In this document: piece after piece, positions 41,957 to 51,290 of the stretch
How the letters are laid out: every line of letters begins with the position of its first letter
How positions within the stretch are numbered: position 1 is the first letter of the stretch
Assembly (NCBI RefSeq): GCF_016920785.2
Contig: NW_024609839.1
Coordinates: forward strand, 21,763,085-21,827,084
Length of the DNA stretch: 64,000 nt
Source: Ixodes scapularis
Lineage: Eukaryota; Arthropoda; Arachnida; Ixodida; Ixodidae
Direction of reading: 5' to 3'
Translations under genes and position numbers: made by a program
Notes under the pieces: generated by a model
Databases searched by the model: none
Told to the model about the DNA's origin: nothing
Seen by the model: the letters and a program-made list of their open reading frames with translations, nothing else

Positions 41957-42231
41957 TGTTGCAACTACCGTCGGATAAACCTCTGTTGGCGTTAGACGAA
42001 CAGGGAGTAGAAGCAGAAAAGAAAGAAGTCTGCTAAGCTGCCCCGGCACGTGCGTACGAAAAGCGGGAAAAAGAAAAAGAAGAACGACGACGACGATGAA
42101 CGTGAACGATTGAGCGTTTTGACCTTGCAAGCTTTCGAATGTCGATGTAGTATTCTCAGCGGTGTAAATATTAAAGTGTTGCTTGTTGTGTGACAATGGA
42201 ACGATTACTGTGACGACCCGCAGCGACTGCC
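41957..42231 (+). repeat. BEL 5' LTR
   Basis: It matches 54771-55042 over its whole length, including CCTCTGTTGGCGTTAGACGA, GCACGTGCGTACGAAAAG and GACAATGGAACGATTACTG. The right copy lacks a few bases in the GACGACGACGA run. Confidence 0.95.
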
Positions 42232-42239
42232 ACAAAAAT

Positions 42240-42260
42240 TTAGTGCCGAAACCCGGGACT
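42240..42260 (+). other. Putative tRNA primer-binding site of BEL
   Basis: TTAGTGCCGAAACCCGGGA lies about 10 bp downstream of the 5' LTR. TGGTGCCGAAACCCGGGA-like sites are usual in BEL/Pao elements (family knowledge); the tRNA is not assigned here. Confidence 0.6.
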
Positions 42261-42312
42261 GACATCGCTGCGGATACTTCGAAGCTGGAACGTGAGTGAC
42301 TCTTCACGTACA

Positions 42313-44110
42313 ATGGAAGTCCTCAAGAAAAAGCCCAAGGCCATCCGGTCACAGGTAACTCGACTGGTGAACGACGCGGAAGGGTTGCTAAGGGCCCCAG
42401 GACCGAACGTAGCTGAGCTAGAGATGCTCATCGAGCGTCTGATACTAGCTCAGGGCAAACTTAACAACGTCGACTCCGCCATCGAACCGCTTGTTTCGGA
42501 ACAAGATGGAGATGCTGAATTCGCGCAAGTCGTCGAGTACGCAGACAAGATTGTCATATACTTAACCAAGCTGAAGAGCCAGTTAAGGCGCTCGACGGGA
42601 GCGGGGCATTCCGCCAGTGCCAGTCAGTTGAACGAAAACGGAGACAGACTGGCAGCATCAACATCAAGGAAGGTCAGACTTCCAAAGCTGGAACTGATCA
42701 AGTTCAACGGACACCTGAAAAACTGGCTGCCTTTCTGGAACCAGTTTGATGCCACAATCCACCTTTAAATACTTAAAGGCGGCACTAACAGGAGATGGAG
42801 CGGCAGCCATTGATGGACTTCAGCCCACAGCAGAGTGCTACGCGGACGCCATCGATTTCCTACAGCGGCGGTTCGGGGATCAAGAAGCGCTAATCCAGGA
42901 TCACATGGAAAGCCTCGTGGACATACAACGTGTTCCACCTCAGCGCAACGACAGAATCCTGCGGCGATTGTATGATAGCCTGCGAGCTCGCATCCGGGGT
43001 CTCAAGGCACTATGTGTGAGCGAAGAATCCTACTGTTCAATGCTTTACCCGGTGCTCCTTCGAGCACTCCCAAGAGAAATGACCATCGAATACCACCGAA
43101 AGACACTGCAGGGGGAAGCCGAGAGTTCCACCGCCAGTAGATCTGTACCAGCGTCACAGACAAGTTTAGGACCTACCACAGATCGCACACATCTGAGAGC
43201 GCTTCGGACTCTCCTCGAGTTTCTGCACATCGAGGTGGAGAGTCAGGAAAAGGCATCTAAAGAACGGCCAGAGGTCGTTGGTGGTAAATCTACACCCCAT
43301 TTCACCAAGCGCAAGGCGCAGAAGTCTACAGATCCCGACAGGCCACGAACCTCTACTGCTACGGCTCTGCATGGTGTTGTGGAAGGTCTCGAATGTCTCT
43401 TCTCCAATTCAAAAAAGCATGGAACACCCGACTGCAACTCAAGAATAGCGCTAGCTGATAAAAAGCGCAGGCTACAAAACGCCCAGAGATGCTTTCGGTG
43501 CACGAAAGTGGGGCACATCGCAAGGATGTGTCGAGGTACACCCTGCTGTAACAGGTGCCGAGGCAGACATACCTCCAGCATGTGCGACCCAGATTATACT
43601 CCGAGACGATCTGCCGACGGGTTAAAAGCACAGCAAAAGAAAGACGAAGCACCAGTTAGCCTACATGTAAACGAGGAAAACAAGCCGACAGTACTCTTTC
43701 AAAAGGTTACTGCGGGAAAAAACAGGAAAAAGCGAGCTCGGATTCTTTTTGACAGTGGTAGCCAGAGCTCCTTCATCACAGAAGAGCTATCGAGGAGTCT
43801 CGGCTGCAAACTGCTCGGGACCGAGATCCTGACTGCCGGAGTGTTCGGAGGCATGAATAGAGAACGAACGTACCGCAGAGTTCAAGTGATACTGCGCAAC
43901 CAACACAGTGGCGAGAAACACATGATCGACGCCCTCGAGACACATTCCATCTCTGAGAAAGAACTCCCTAGCCCTGAGAAGGACGTTATTGGAAAAATGG
44001 AAGAGCTCGGGCTTACTTCGGGTGACGACCTGAACGCACTGGACTGTGGCGGAGTAGCGATACTACTGGGATCGGAACATTACTGGGAATGTATAACAGG
44101 AAGGATCTAA
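42313..44110 (+). CDS. BEL gag and protease, frameshifted
   Basis: ATG 42313 opens MEVLKKKPKAIRSQVTRLVN. The frame runs through KLELIKFNGHLKNWLPFWN to 42768; a small deletion moves the homologous reading to the frame of 42746-44110 (FKYLKAALTGDGAAAIDGLQ, then DAIDFLQRRFGD, the Pao-type gag pattern). Zinc knuckles are CFRCTKVGHIARMC and CNRCRGRHTSSMC. The aspartic protease has ILFDSGSQSSFITEELSRSL, with DSG as catalytic triad. The ORF ends in ITGRI and a TAA at 44108-44110, within what should be continuous pol, just before the LINE. So besides the insertion there is a frameshift and an in-frame stop. Confidence 0.9.
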
Positions 44111-44121
44111 CGACTGAGCAA
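44110..44121 (+). repeat. 12-bp target site duplication, left copy
   Basis: ACGACTGAGCAA, repeated exactly at 51279-51290; the LINE lies between the two copies. Confidence 0.9.
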
Positions 44122-44595
44122 GAGGCCCGCCAGGGGGCCAGCTTGGCTCGACCACCTTCACGTGAGCTCCCGTCTTTTTACTTCTTTTGACAAAATCTCT
44201 GAAGGTTTTATATCAATCAGTTCGCACAAAACAAAGCGCAAACTCGTAGAAAAAAAAACACGAGATAAATTTTAAGACCCGGTCGCGGATTGGGGACAAG
44301 GAGATGGTTTAGAAGGGAAGCTTAAGACGCCGGCCAAATCCAACATGGCCCCCCATCGACGTGATGCTCCAGGGAGCCCAAGACGCCTTCGCCCCCGACC
44401 GCTGCGTCTTCGAGGTGCCCACGCTCCAGCGACTCCCATGGATACAAAACGGAATGGTTCAGGGGAGGCTACCGAGCTCAAGACCACCAACCATCGGCAT
44501 CCCGTCATTGAAAGCATTGAATCGGGAGCGCCGGCGGTCAGGACGGCCCCAACGGTCGACGATATTCAAGCCGGGACCATTGCCGGCCTCCCGGG
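44122..44595 (+). other. LINE 5' untranslated region
   Basis: GC-rich sequence between the target duplication and the long ORF1. An internal promoter would be expected here for a full-length LINE, but no specific site is recognised. Overlapping short ORFs in other frames are probably shadows. Confidence 0.5.
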
Positions 44596-46938
44596 GTGCC
44601 TGGAGGGAGGCCACGCCACGCGCCCCCAACTCGGCCGACGTCACCCATTTCGGAAGACGGAGAGAGAGAACACGCGCCTCCTGCGGTTCCCCCTTCACCC
44701 CCCGGCCGTGCCCCGGACTCACCGGGAGCGTCCTCGACTCAGCGAGAGGCTTCTTCCGTCTCGCGCCCCATCCCCATGCCCGTGGAGAGGGTAATGAACG
44801 AGACACCCGAGTTAAGCACCAACAACGGCGAAACAACGGGGGTGAACGTGCCGACATCGAACAGCTTCGAGTGCCTTGGGGGGAACAATCCCGACGGGGA
44901 GCCTAGCGTCGGAACAGCAGCACCGACCAGTCATGATCCGCCAGGTGAGCGCCGTCCATGCGGGGTTGCGCCCGCCGAATTCCTCACCCAGGATGGCTAC
45001 ACGCTGGTCACATACCGATCGGAGAGAAAACTCAAAAAGCCAACAGACCAAATCGATAAACTCTACACCGTGCTTTTTCATCCCTCGCTAGAAAGTCGCC
45101 CATTCGAAGCAACACAACGGAGCAAAATTTTTAAAGAAATCAGAAACACTTTCATCAAGACGGCCGTCACAAACATCCGACTAAATCCTTCTAAAAACAT
45201 CCTGGCGGTTGACACACCCTACATTGAAACCAGAGACAGGCTTCTGCTCGTCCGCAACCTGGTCCGAATTCCGGTACGCTCTTTCCCAGCTACGCCGACA
45301 AACGCCTCCGTGGGAACAGTGCATGGCATGGCCGGCGAACACTCTCTACAGGTGATTCGGACTATGGTGGAGGCAAAAGGGACCATCCTGGACATCGCCC
45401 GTAAGGGAAAAGGCACATCAATCTTCGCCTTTTTTGAGGGCCCAAGTATGCCTGACCACGTGACTCTGGGCCCGCGGTGGTACAGGGTTTATCCGGCTAA
45501 AAAACAAAAAACGACTCAAAGGGATCGCCATCACGACCGGCAGACCTCCATGGAGATGCCCCCACTCACATCAACATCAATATCGGAACCGCCACAAGCA
45601 GAAGACAACCCATGGAGAGGCAGACCTACCTTTGCGCGTGTACTCCATGCAGGTCGGGAAACACCGAGCCGGAACGCAGAGCTCTCTGTGGGCCACAAAG
45701 CCACCACCCCCACTCGGTGCCACGGTGCAGCTGTGTCTCAACGCAGGGGAGAGAGATCCTCCTCGAGACACGGGGGCACCTGGATCCGTGGAGACATGGA
45801 TACTCGGGGGCCCCTATCATCGTCAAACTGCGGCCGCAATCGTCCACTCATGTGGTGCAGCCGAAGAGATGGCAGGATGCCCAGACGAGATATGCGCTGC
45901 CGATCCGTGCCGTCACCCAGTGAGCGGTCCCAATTGCGGAGAGCGATGACTGGAGGTTGGCATATCGAGCCCTTTGGTTTGCCGGAATCATCCTCCTGCG
46001 GTGCATTTTGGCCTGCACGGAGCGAGCCTCCTTTTGGTGACATCGATATGCGACGGACGGGGGCAGTAAGTTGGCCACCGCTTGTTTCGCTGCTCCAAGA
46101 AGAACACCAGAGGGAAGAAAAACGTCCTTACACAGACGGGTCCGCCTCCAACGCGTCTGAGAGAAGCCGGAGCGGGAATGGCAACAGCAGTGGGCTTCCC
46201 ACGGAACCAACCAGCCTCCCCTGCAAAACAGCTAGTGGGACTCACCCAACCCTCCCGCATACTTCTCTGGCAGCCGACCCCAACCAGCCTCGGCTCCCGG
46301 TCTCCCCAAATGATCGCGGCTGTCCCCCTCCCAGTTCGCCTGAGGCGCATGCTGCTGCTCCTCCTCCTCTCTTCTCTACTCTTTCGAGAGGACATGCGAC
46401 ACCAGCGCGGTGCATGTGCGGACACTCGGGGAATTCTGCGGAGGTGCTGAATGACTTACACCAAAAGTGTGTAGCGACGGAAATGATCCTTCATCACACC
46501 TTCACTCCACTGGTTAAAGAACTGCTCTCAAGTCTGCTCGAGGCTAATCCACAAATGAAGGGAACATCCGACGAAAACCGAACCCCACAGGAAAATACTA
46601 GTACTGCCCGACAACTATCAGACACTCAATCATCACAGCCACATTTCCGAGGGACAGAGGAGCTCCCGCTCCTGCCATCTCGGCGGGAGACGTCTACAAC
46701 CGCCGATACCGAAGACTTGGTGTCGCCCGTGCGGAGAAATATCAACCGCGATCGACCTCTGCATACACCACAATCGCCGACCCCAACACAACCGAATGAA
46801 ACGCTTCGTGCAGCTATCCAGGCGGAAGTCAAGGCAGCCCTGACGGCCCTCATCTCAAGAATCGTGGCTGAGCTCAAATCCATGATCATCACCACCATCT
46901 CAGGGCTCCACGCCCCCACACTGGATACACAACGATGA
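44596..46938 (+). CDS. LINE ORF1 protein, first part (780 codons)
   Basis: The long ORF opens with a proline/arginine-rich head. At about residues 130-290 it has a conserved-looking domain: QDGYTLVTYRSERKLKKP, KEIRNTFIKTAVTNIRLNP, DTPYIETRDRLLLVRNLV and GPRWYRVYPAKK. This resembles the pre-knuckle RNA-binding part of tick LINE ORF1 proteins. The zinc knuckles that should follow the last motif are absent. Residues about 340-620 are low-complexity and unassigned, and may come from a rearrangement or second source. The end (residues 735-780) has a helical AEVKAALTALISRIVAELKS. ORF1 normally coats LINE RNA. Start chosen at the first in-frame ATG; it may lie further downstream. Confidence 0.65.
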   Translation: MPGGRPRHAPPTRPTSPISEDGEREHAPPAVPPSPPGRAPDSPGASSTQREASSVSRPIPMPVERVMNETPELSTNNGETTGVNVPTSNSFECLGGNNPDGEPSVGTAAPTSHDPPGERRPCGVAPAEFLTQDGYTLVTYRSERKLKKPTDQIDKLYTVLFHPSLESRPFEATQRSKIFKEIRNTFIKTAVTNIRLNPSKNILAVDTPYIETRDRLLLVRNLVRIPVRSFPATPTNASVGTVHGMAGEHSLQVIRTMVEAKGTILDIARKGKGTSIFAFFEGPSMPDHVTLGPRWYRVYPAKKQKTTQRDRHHDRQTSMEMPPLTSTSISEPPQAEDNPWRGRPTFARVLHAGRETPSRNAELSVGHKATTPTRCHGAAVSQRRGERSSSRHGGTWIRGDMDTRGPLSSSNCGRNRPLMWCSRRDGRMPRRDMRCRSVPSPSERSQLRRAMTGGWHIEPFGLPESSSCGAFWPARSEPPFGDIDMRRTGAVSWPPLVSLLQEEHQREEKRPYTDGSASNASERSRSGNGNSSGLPTEPTSLPCKTASGTHPTLPHTSLAADPNQPRLPVSPNDRGCPPPSSPEAHAAAPPPLFSTLSRGHATPARCMCGHSGNSAEVLNDLHQKCVATEMILHHTFTPLVKELLSSLLEANPQMKGTSDENRTPQENTSTARQLSDTQSSQPHFRGTEELPLLPSRRETSTTADTEDLVSPVRRNINRDRPLHTPQSPTPTQPNETLRAAIQAEVKAALTALISRIVAELKSMIITTISGLHAPTLDTQR

Positions 46939-46999
46939 ACCACACGAACGGCAGCGCAATATTTCCGGAGGCCTCTACACAAGGTAGAGGCCCTTAGCC

Positions 47000-47650
47000 A
47001 TGCTTCTCCCCCAACGCCCGCCACAAGATACCACCAATGTCGAGAGCCCAACCCTGCGCAGCTCCGAGTTCCCCCCACTTGAGACGCCTCGCGCGAGATC
47101 AAGATCGAGGGGCCGATCCAGGTCACGGAGCAGAACTCCCCGTCGACTAGCCAAACCCAGCAGGTCGAGGTCAAGATCAAGGGCGAGACACAGCATCGGG
47201 TGGAGCGAGGTGGTAGCCGGTCACCCCAAGACCAAGCCAACCTCACGCACTGCAGACAAGACTTCCACCAAGCTCTCAGAGTTGAAGACTATAATGGAGA
47301 ACCTTCAAGACACAGTAGCACGACTTCTGCTACAAACTGCAGAGTCCGAAAGATGAAAGAAGGAGGCCGAAGTTCGGTATAGCGCAGTACAGCAGCAACT
47401 CGACTTGCCGAGAAATGAAGCAGGACCAACTCCCAAGAGGAGGGCTGTCGGCCGCAACATGACACCACTCACTTCTAACCCCTCGGGCACAACCACCAAG
47501 GATGAAAGAGTGGCCATGCAACAGGACACGACCAACCAAGACATATACACACGCATAGACCAGCTGGAAGGCGAGATGCGCGAAGTAAAGCGCTACTTGA
47601 AGACCATCCTTGACAGACTCCCACAAGGCAACAATGGCCAAGACAAGTAA
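47000..47650 (+). CDS. LINE ORF1 protein, C-terminal RS-rich and coiled-coil part
   Basis: One frame (47000-47356) gives PRARSRSRGRSRSRSRTPRR, SRSRSRARHSIGWSEVVAGH and a heptad-like ELKTIMENLQDTVARLLLQT, then a stop. After a one-base shift the reading continues to 47650 with PKRRAVGRNMTPLTSN and a second coiled-coil-like IDQLEGEMREVKRYLKTILD. An RS-rich linker, a WSEVV/WADVV motif and coiled coils are the normal ORF1 end in tick I-type LINEs. The stop TAA (47648-47650) overlaps the ORF2 start (ATG at 47634), so translation of ORF2 may depend on termination-reinitiation or frame change. This is inference. Confidence 0.75.
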
Positions 47651-48240
47651 AGGTTGCATTGCGGGGCAGTGGAATTGTCGAAGCTTGGCTCCGAAGAGGG
47701 GACACCTTCACCAGTACCTACAATCCCTACCACCAAAACGCAGACCAGACGTTTTGTCTATACAAGAAACGTGGAAGGCCATCACCATTCCGGGATACCA
47801 AGCCTTTAATCACACCAACTCATCAGGGGTCGTACGAGTCACCACGCTAGTGCGACGGAACCTACCAGCACAACTTCATTCAACCGGCATCGAAAACATC
47901 GAGCACACATTCATCGAAATCTTGGCGGGCAAGAAGAAGAGCCATCGCAGCACGTTCATCCTCAATGTATACAGTCCTCCGAAGGCACGACACTCGTTTC
48001 ACCAACTCCTGCGCGCCGCCATAGACATGGCCAAGGGAAAAGCTCTGCTCATTGTTGGAGACTTTAACGCACCACACATGTCATGGGGCTATCCGCGGGA
48101 CAGCGCTAGGGTCGGCAGCTTTGGCAGGACATTGCCACCCTGGGACTGGACCTACTTACAGACCCGACGCAGCCAACTCGGAAAGCCACGGGCGGATACA
48201 AAGACACATCACCAGACCTCACACTCGGTCACTGCTTGGA
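47634..48240 (+). CDS. LINE ORF2, apurinic-type endonuclease domain
   Basis: From ATG 47634: MAKTSKGCIAGQWNCRSLAP with the active-site asparagine, then SIQETWK with the catalytic glutamate, ARSVATLVRR-like VRVTTLVRRNLPAQLHS, FILNVYSPPKA and LLIVGDFNAPHMSWGY, the GDFNAPH motif. A frameshift near 48110 interrupts the end of the domain: the homologous SPDLTLGHC-like reading continues in another frame to 48240. The nuclease nicks target DNA for priming. Catalytic residues of the first two thirds are intact; the terminal SDH-like motif is not clearly seen. Confidence 0.85.
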
Positions 48241-49784
48241 CGCAGAATGGCACAACACCCTGGAAACTCTGGGCAGTGGCCACTATATCCTCAACATCCT
48301 CCTGAGACGCGGCCCTACGAAGCCCATGGGAAGGCCTCTACGAGTGGTCGAGTGGGACACTTTCAGGCAGGAGCTTGACGAAGTGGACCGAGACGGAGAG
48401 ATCAAGGACCTGGATCAGTGGACCGCAGGCATCAGAGAAGTTGAGGTCTCGGCCACAAGAAACATTCCCGAGGAAGCAAATCTGACCGCGGCGGACAGTC
48501 GGCTCCTGCATCTATGGGAAATGAAGACAAACCTTGAGGCACGCTTAAGGCGAAAGAAAGGAAATCGTCGGCTACGCAAGCGAATTGCAACATTGTACAA
48601 GACCATCGAGAGTCACGCCACCTATCTCACAACTAAGCAATGGGAAGACACCTGCAACGAGTTCGAAGGAGCTCCCAACACTCCAAAGACGTGGAACATC
48701 CTTCGACATCTCCTCGACCCCGGACAAAGCCGAACCACAGTCCGAAATCAGATGGAGTGTATCCTGAACTCATTCAAGGGAGATGGAAACGAGCTTGTCC
48801 AAGAAGTACAAAACAAGTATATCGGACGAGCTCCGCCAACACCTGCGATGGAATACACGGGCCAGCCAAACCTTACGCTAGACGAAGAGTTCCGACCCTT
48901 CGAAGTCATGGCTGCGATCCGAGAGCTCAAGACCCGCTCCGCTCCAGGACCTGATGGAGTCTCCAACAAGCTACTGCGGCACTTGGATGACAGAGAGATT
49001 GACCGGCTAACATCATACTTCAACGTCTGCTGGCAAAAAAGGAGAAATCCCAGAATCCTGGAAGACTGTGAAGATGGTGTTTATACCCAAGCCTGGGAAA
49101 AAACTTCAACTGGAAGCCCTGCGCCCCATTTCGCTCACGTCCTGTCTCGGGAAGGTCTTGGAGCATGTCGTACTCAATCGCCTTAACAGGTACGCAGAGG
49201 CCAACAAAGTCTTCGCGGACACGATGGTCGGGTTCAGACCCAAGCTCTCGACGCAGGACGTGATGCTCCGACAGTATCATCAGATTGTGGCAAGGGAATA
49301 CGCACCCAAAAGAGACACCAGAGCCATACTCGGGCTGGACATCTCCAAAGCATTCGACAATGTCAGCCACGCAGCCATCCTCCGTGGGCTAAACTCCATT
49401 GATGTGGGCGAGCGCATCTTCAAATACATACAGAACTTCCTATCAAGTAGGCAGGTGCAGGTCTCGATCGGCGGTTTCCAATCTGACCTGCAAACTCTGG
49501 GCGGAGTCGGAACACCGCAAGGAGCAGTGCTCTCTCCGTTTCTCTTCAATATCGCCATGAAAGATTTACCGACGAAACTACAAGGTATCCCCAACCTTCA
49601 CCACAGCATATACGCAGACGATGTCACTCTGTGGACGGTAGGAGGAAGCGATGGCGCCATCCAAGACTCGCTGCAAGAAGCTATACGCATCGTGGAAGCC
49701 TACGCTAAGGAGCGCGGACTAGCCTGCTCTCAGGAAAAGTCGGAGTTGCTACTCATGGCCGGCACCACGGTAAAAACTCCCTGA
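48236..49784 (+). CDS. LINE ORF2, reverse transcriptase
   Basis: The frame 48236-49070 has the linker (RPLRVVEWDTFRQELDEVD, LRKRIATLYKTI) and the fingers start AIRELKTRSAPGPDGVSNKL. A frameshift near 49070 moves to 49068-49784: MVFIPKPGKKLQLEALRPIS, MVGFRPKLSTQDVM, ILGLDISKAFDNVSH with catalytic aspartate, GVGTPQGAVLSPFLFN and the intact box IYADDVTLW. The frame stops at 49783 (TGA) directly after VKTP, before the thumb. The enzyme performs target-primed reverse transcription. All three catalytic aspartates are present; the frameshift and stop disable this copy. Confidence 0.92.
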
Positions 49785-50310
49785 GGCATCATACTGCAGG
49801 TCGGAGGAAAAGACGTCCCTCGGGTCCGGCGACTTCGGAAACTCGGTCTGTGGTTGCAGGAGGATGGCAAGAACACATACAGCATCGGAGTCCTCCATAA
49901 CCACGCACGGCAAGTAGGAAGACTCATAGCAAGAATCGCCGGAAAACGGTACGGGATGAAAGAGCGGAATGTTATTCGCCTTATCAAAGCCTTCGTGATT
50001 AGCCGGATTGCCTACATTGCACCCTTCCTGGACTTGACACTCACGGAGAGGGATGCCATCGATCGCATCATCCGCTGCGTATACAAGAAAGCGCTTCACC
50101 TAGCACCTTCAACAGAGACCAAGCGACTCGAGAAGCTTGGGCTTCACAACACCCTCTCGGAAATCATTGAGGCACAAAGGATAGTCCACTACGAAAGGCT
50201 ATCTCTGACCACAGCGGGAAGAACCATCGTCACATCTTTGGGCATCAACTACCACCCAACAGGGCACAGTACGCGAGGGTGGCTTCCAAACGAGCTACGC
50301 GAGCATGCAT
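49785..50310 (+). CDS. LINE ORF2, thumb and linker
   Basis: After the TGA the same frame reopens as GIILQVGGKDVPRVRRLRKL, then GLWLQEDGKNTYSIG, IKAFVISRIAYIAPFLDLTL and RCVYKKALHLAPSTETKRLE, with GLHNTLSEIIEAQRI. This is the post-polymerase linker found in I and R1-type elements. A further frameshift near 50300 leads to the RNase H frame. The single stop at 49783 could be a point mutation (TGA), since reading frame and homology are continuous on both sides. Confidence 0.8.
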
Positions 50311-51213
50311 CCAGTGCACGACGCAGGCAGACGCATGGCCAGAGTGAAGGCTCTGGAGAACACTCTACAACAAGGCTACGACGACTTCGAGGTGACCTAT
50401 GTCGACGCAGCCTCAGCTGACAGGGGTCGAATGACCCTTGCAGTTACGAATCGCTCCGGCCAAATCCTCACGGCAGGCAGCATGTACACCAGCAACAGTG
50501 CAGAGGCAGAGGAGGCAGCCATCGCCTTGGCCCTCACCCTCAGCACCACGAAAGTCATCGTCAGTGACTCCCAGATGGCCATCCGCCAGTACATGCGTGG
50601 TCACATCTCTGACAAAGCCCTCAAGATCGCCACTGGTCATCGTCTGATTGACCACCCAGTCCGCATACTGTGGTCTCCAACCCATGCGTCACTCCCAGGC
50701 AACGAGAGTGCTCACAGTGCAGCCTGCGCTCTTACCAACCGGGCTAGCACACCAAGTGAGCACTCGACCTTCGCCACGTGGAACCACAACAACCTCTACA
50801 CCTTTAAGGGGGTGCTGGACCACTACCGAGTTGAACGCCGAGCCTACCCAGAGACTCACAGCACTCTCAACAAGGCAGAATCCACCATCCTCCGTCAAGT
50901 CCAGACGGAGACCTTCCTCAACCCGACGCAGTTGCACTCGTGGTACCCAGATACCTACGACCCGTCTTGCAGGAACTGTGGCGAGATCGCCACACTCCAC
51001 CATATACTCTGGGGGTGTCCGGAGCTGCTTCTTCATTCGAAGAATAAGGAGTTCATCAAGCAAGCCAGGCAACCAGGCGCCTGCGAATCCTTCCTGCGGG
51101 ATCCTGACCCCACGACTCAGAAAACTCTAGTCCAGCTGGCCTCGGACGCCGCCGTGAACATCGCGTCTCCTCTGTCGACCGAGGGGATCGCTTCGTCAAG
51201 GGTCTCTCCCTAA
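50305..51213 (+). CDS. LINE ORF2, RNase H and C-terminal CCHC-like domain
   Basis: The ORF contains VTYVDAASADRGRMTLAV (first aspartate), SAEAEEAAIALALTLS (glutamate), VIVSDSQMAIRQYM (aspartate) and LWSPTHASLPGNESAHSAA, the RNase H signature. The tail has CRNCGEIATLHHILWGC, the C-x2-C-x7-H-x4-C-type cluster usual at the end of I-clade ORF2. It ends TEGIASSRVSP at 51213, 65 bp before the 3' target duplication, with an AATAAA at 51254. RNase H placement after the polymerase defines the I group. Catalytic residues are intact. Confidence 0.9.
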   Translation: MHPVHDAGRRMARVKALENTLQQGYDDFEVTYVDAASADRGRMTLAVTNRSGQILTAGSMYTSNSAEAEEAAIALALTLSTTKVIVSDSQMAIRQYMRGHISDKALKIATGHRLIDHPVRILWSPTHASLPGNESAHSAACALTNRASTPSEHSTFATWNHNNLYTFKGVLDHYRVERRAYPETHSTLNKAESTILRQVQTETFLNPTQLHSWYPDTYDPSCRNCGEIATLHHILWGCPELLLHSKNKEFIKQARQPGACESFLRDPDPTTQKTLVQLASDAAVNIASPLSTEGIASSRVSP

Positions 51214-51278
51214 GAGAGACTGGTTGACGCGGGGATCTAACAGTCTTGGACCCAATAAAGTCCACCTCACCTCACCTC

Positions 51279-51290
51279 ACGACTGAGCAA
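51279..51290 (+). repeat. 12-bp target site duplication, right copy
   Basis: ACGACTGAGCAA, identical to 44110-44121. BEL coding resumes directly after it with SLTAVETAFGFAIHG. Confidence 0.9.

Larger units (their letters stand above)
44122..51278 (+). mobile_element. 7.16-kb I-clade LINE inserted in BEL
   Basis: It is bounded by 12-bp duplications and ends in CAATAAAG followed by a short CACCT/CTCAC tail. It contains a 470-bp 5' region, ORF1 sequence (44596-47650) and ORF2 with endonuclease, reverse transcriptase, RNase H and a CCHC-like tail. RNase H in ORF2 and the short repeat tail instead of poly(A) point to the I clade (family knowledge). It appears full-length or nearly so. ORF2 is broken into at least four frames. 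Confidence 0.92.

Noticed and set aside
46125..46150. YTDGSA in LINE ORF1 looks like an RNase H start
   Set aside because: The rest of the domain (glutamate and aspartate motifs) does not follow in any frame; RNase H of this LINE is clearly in ORF2.
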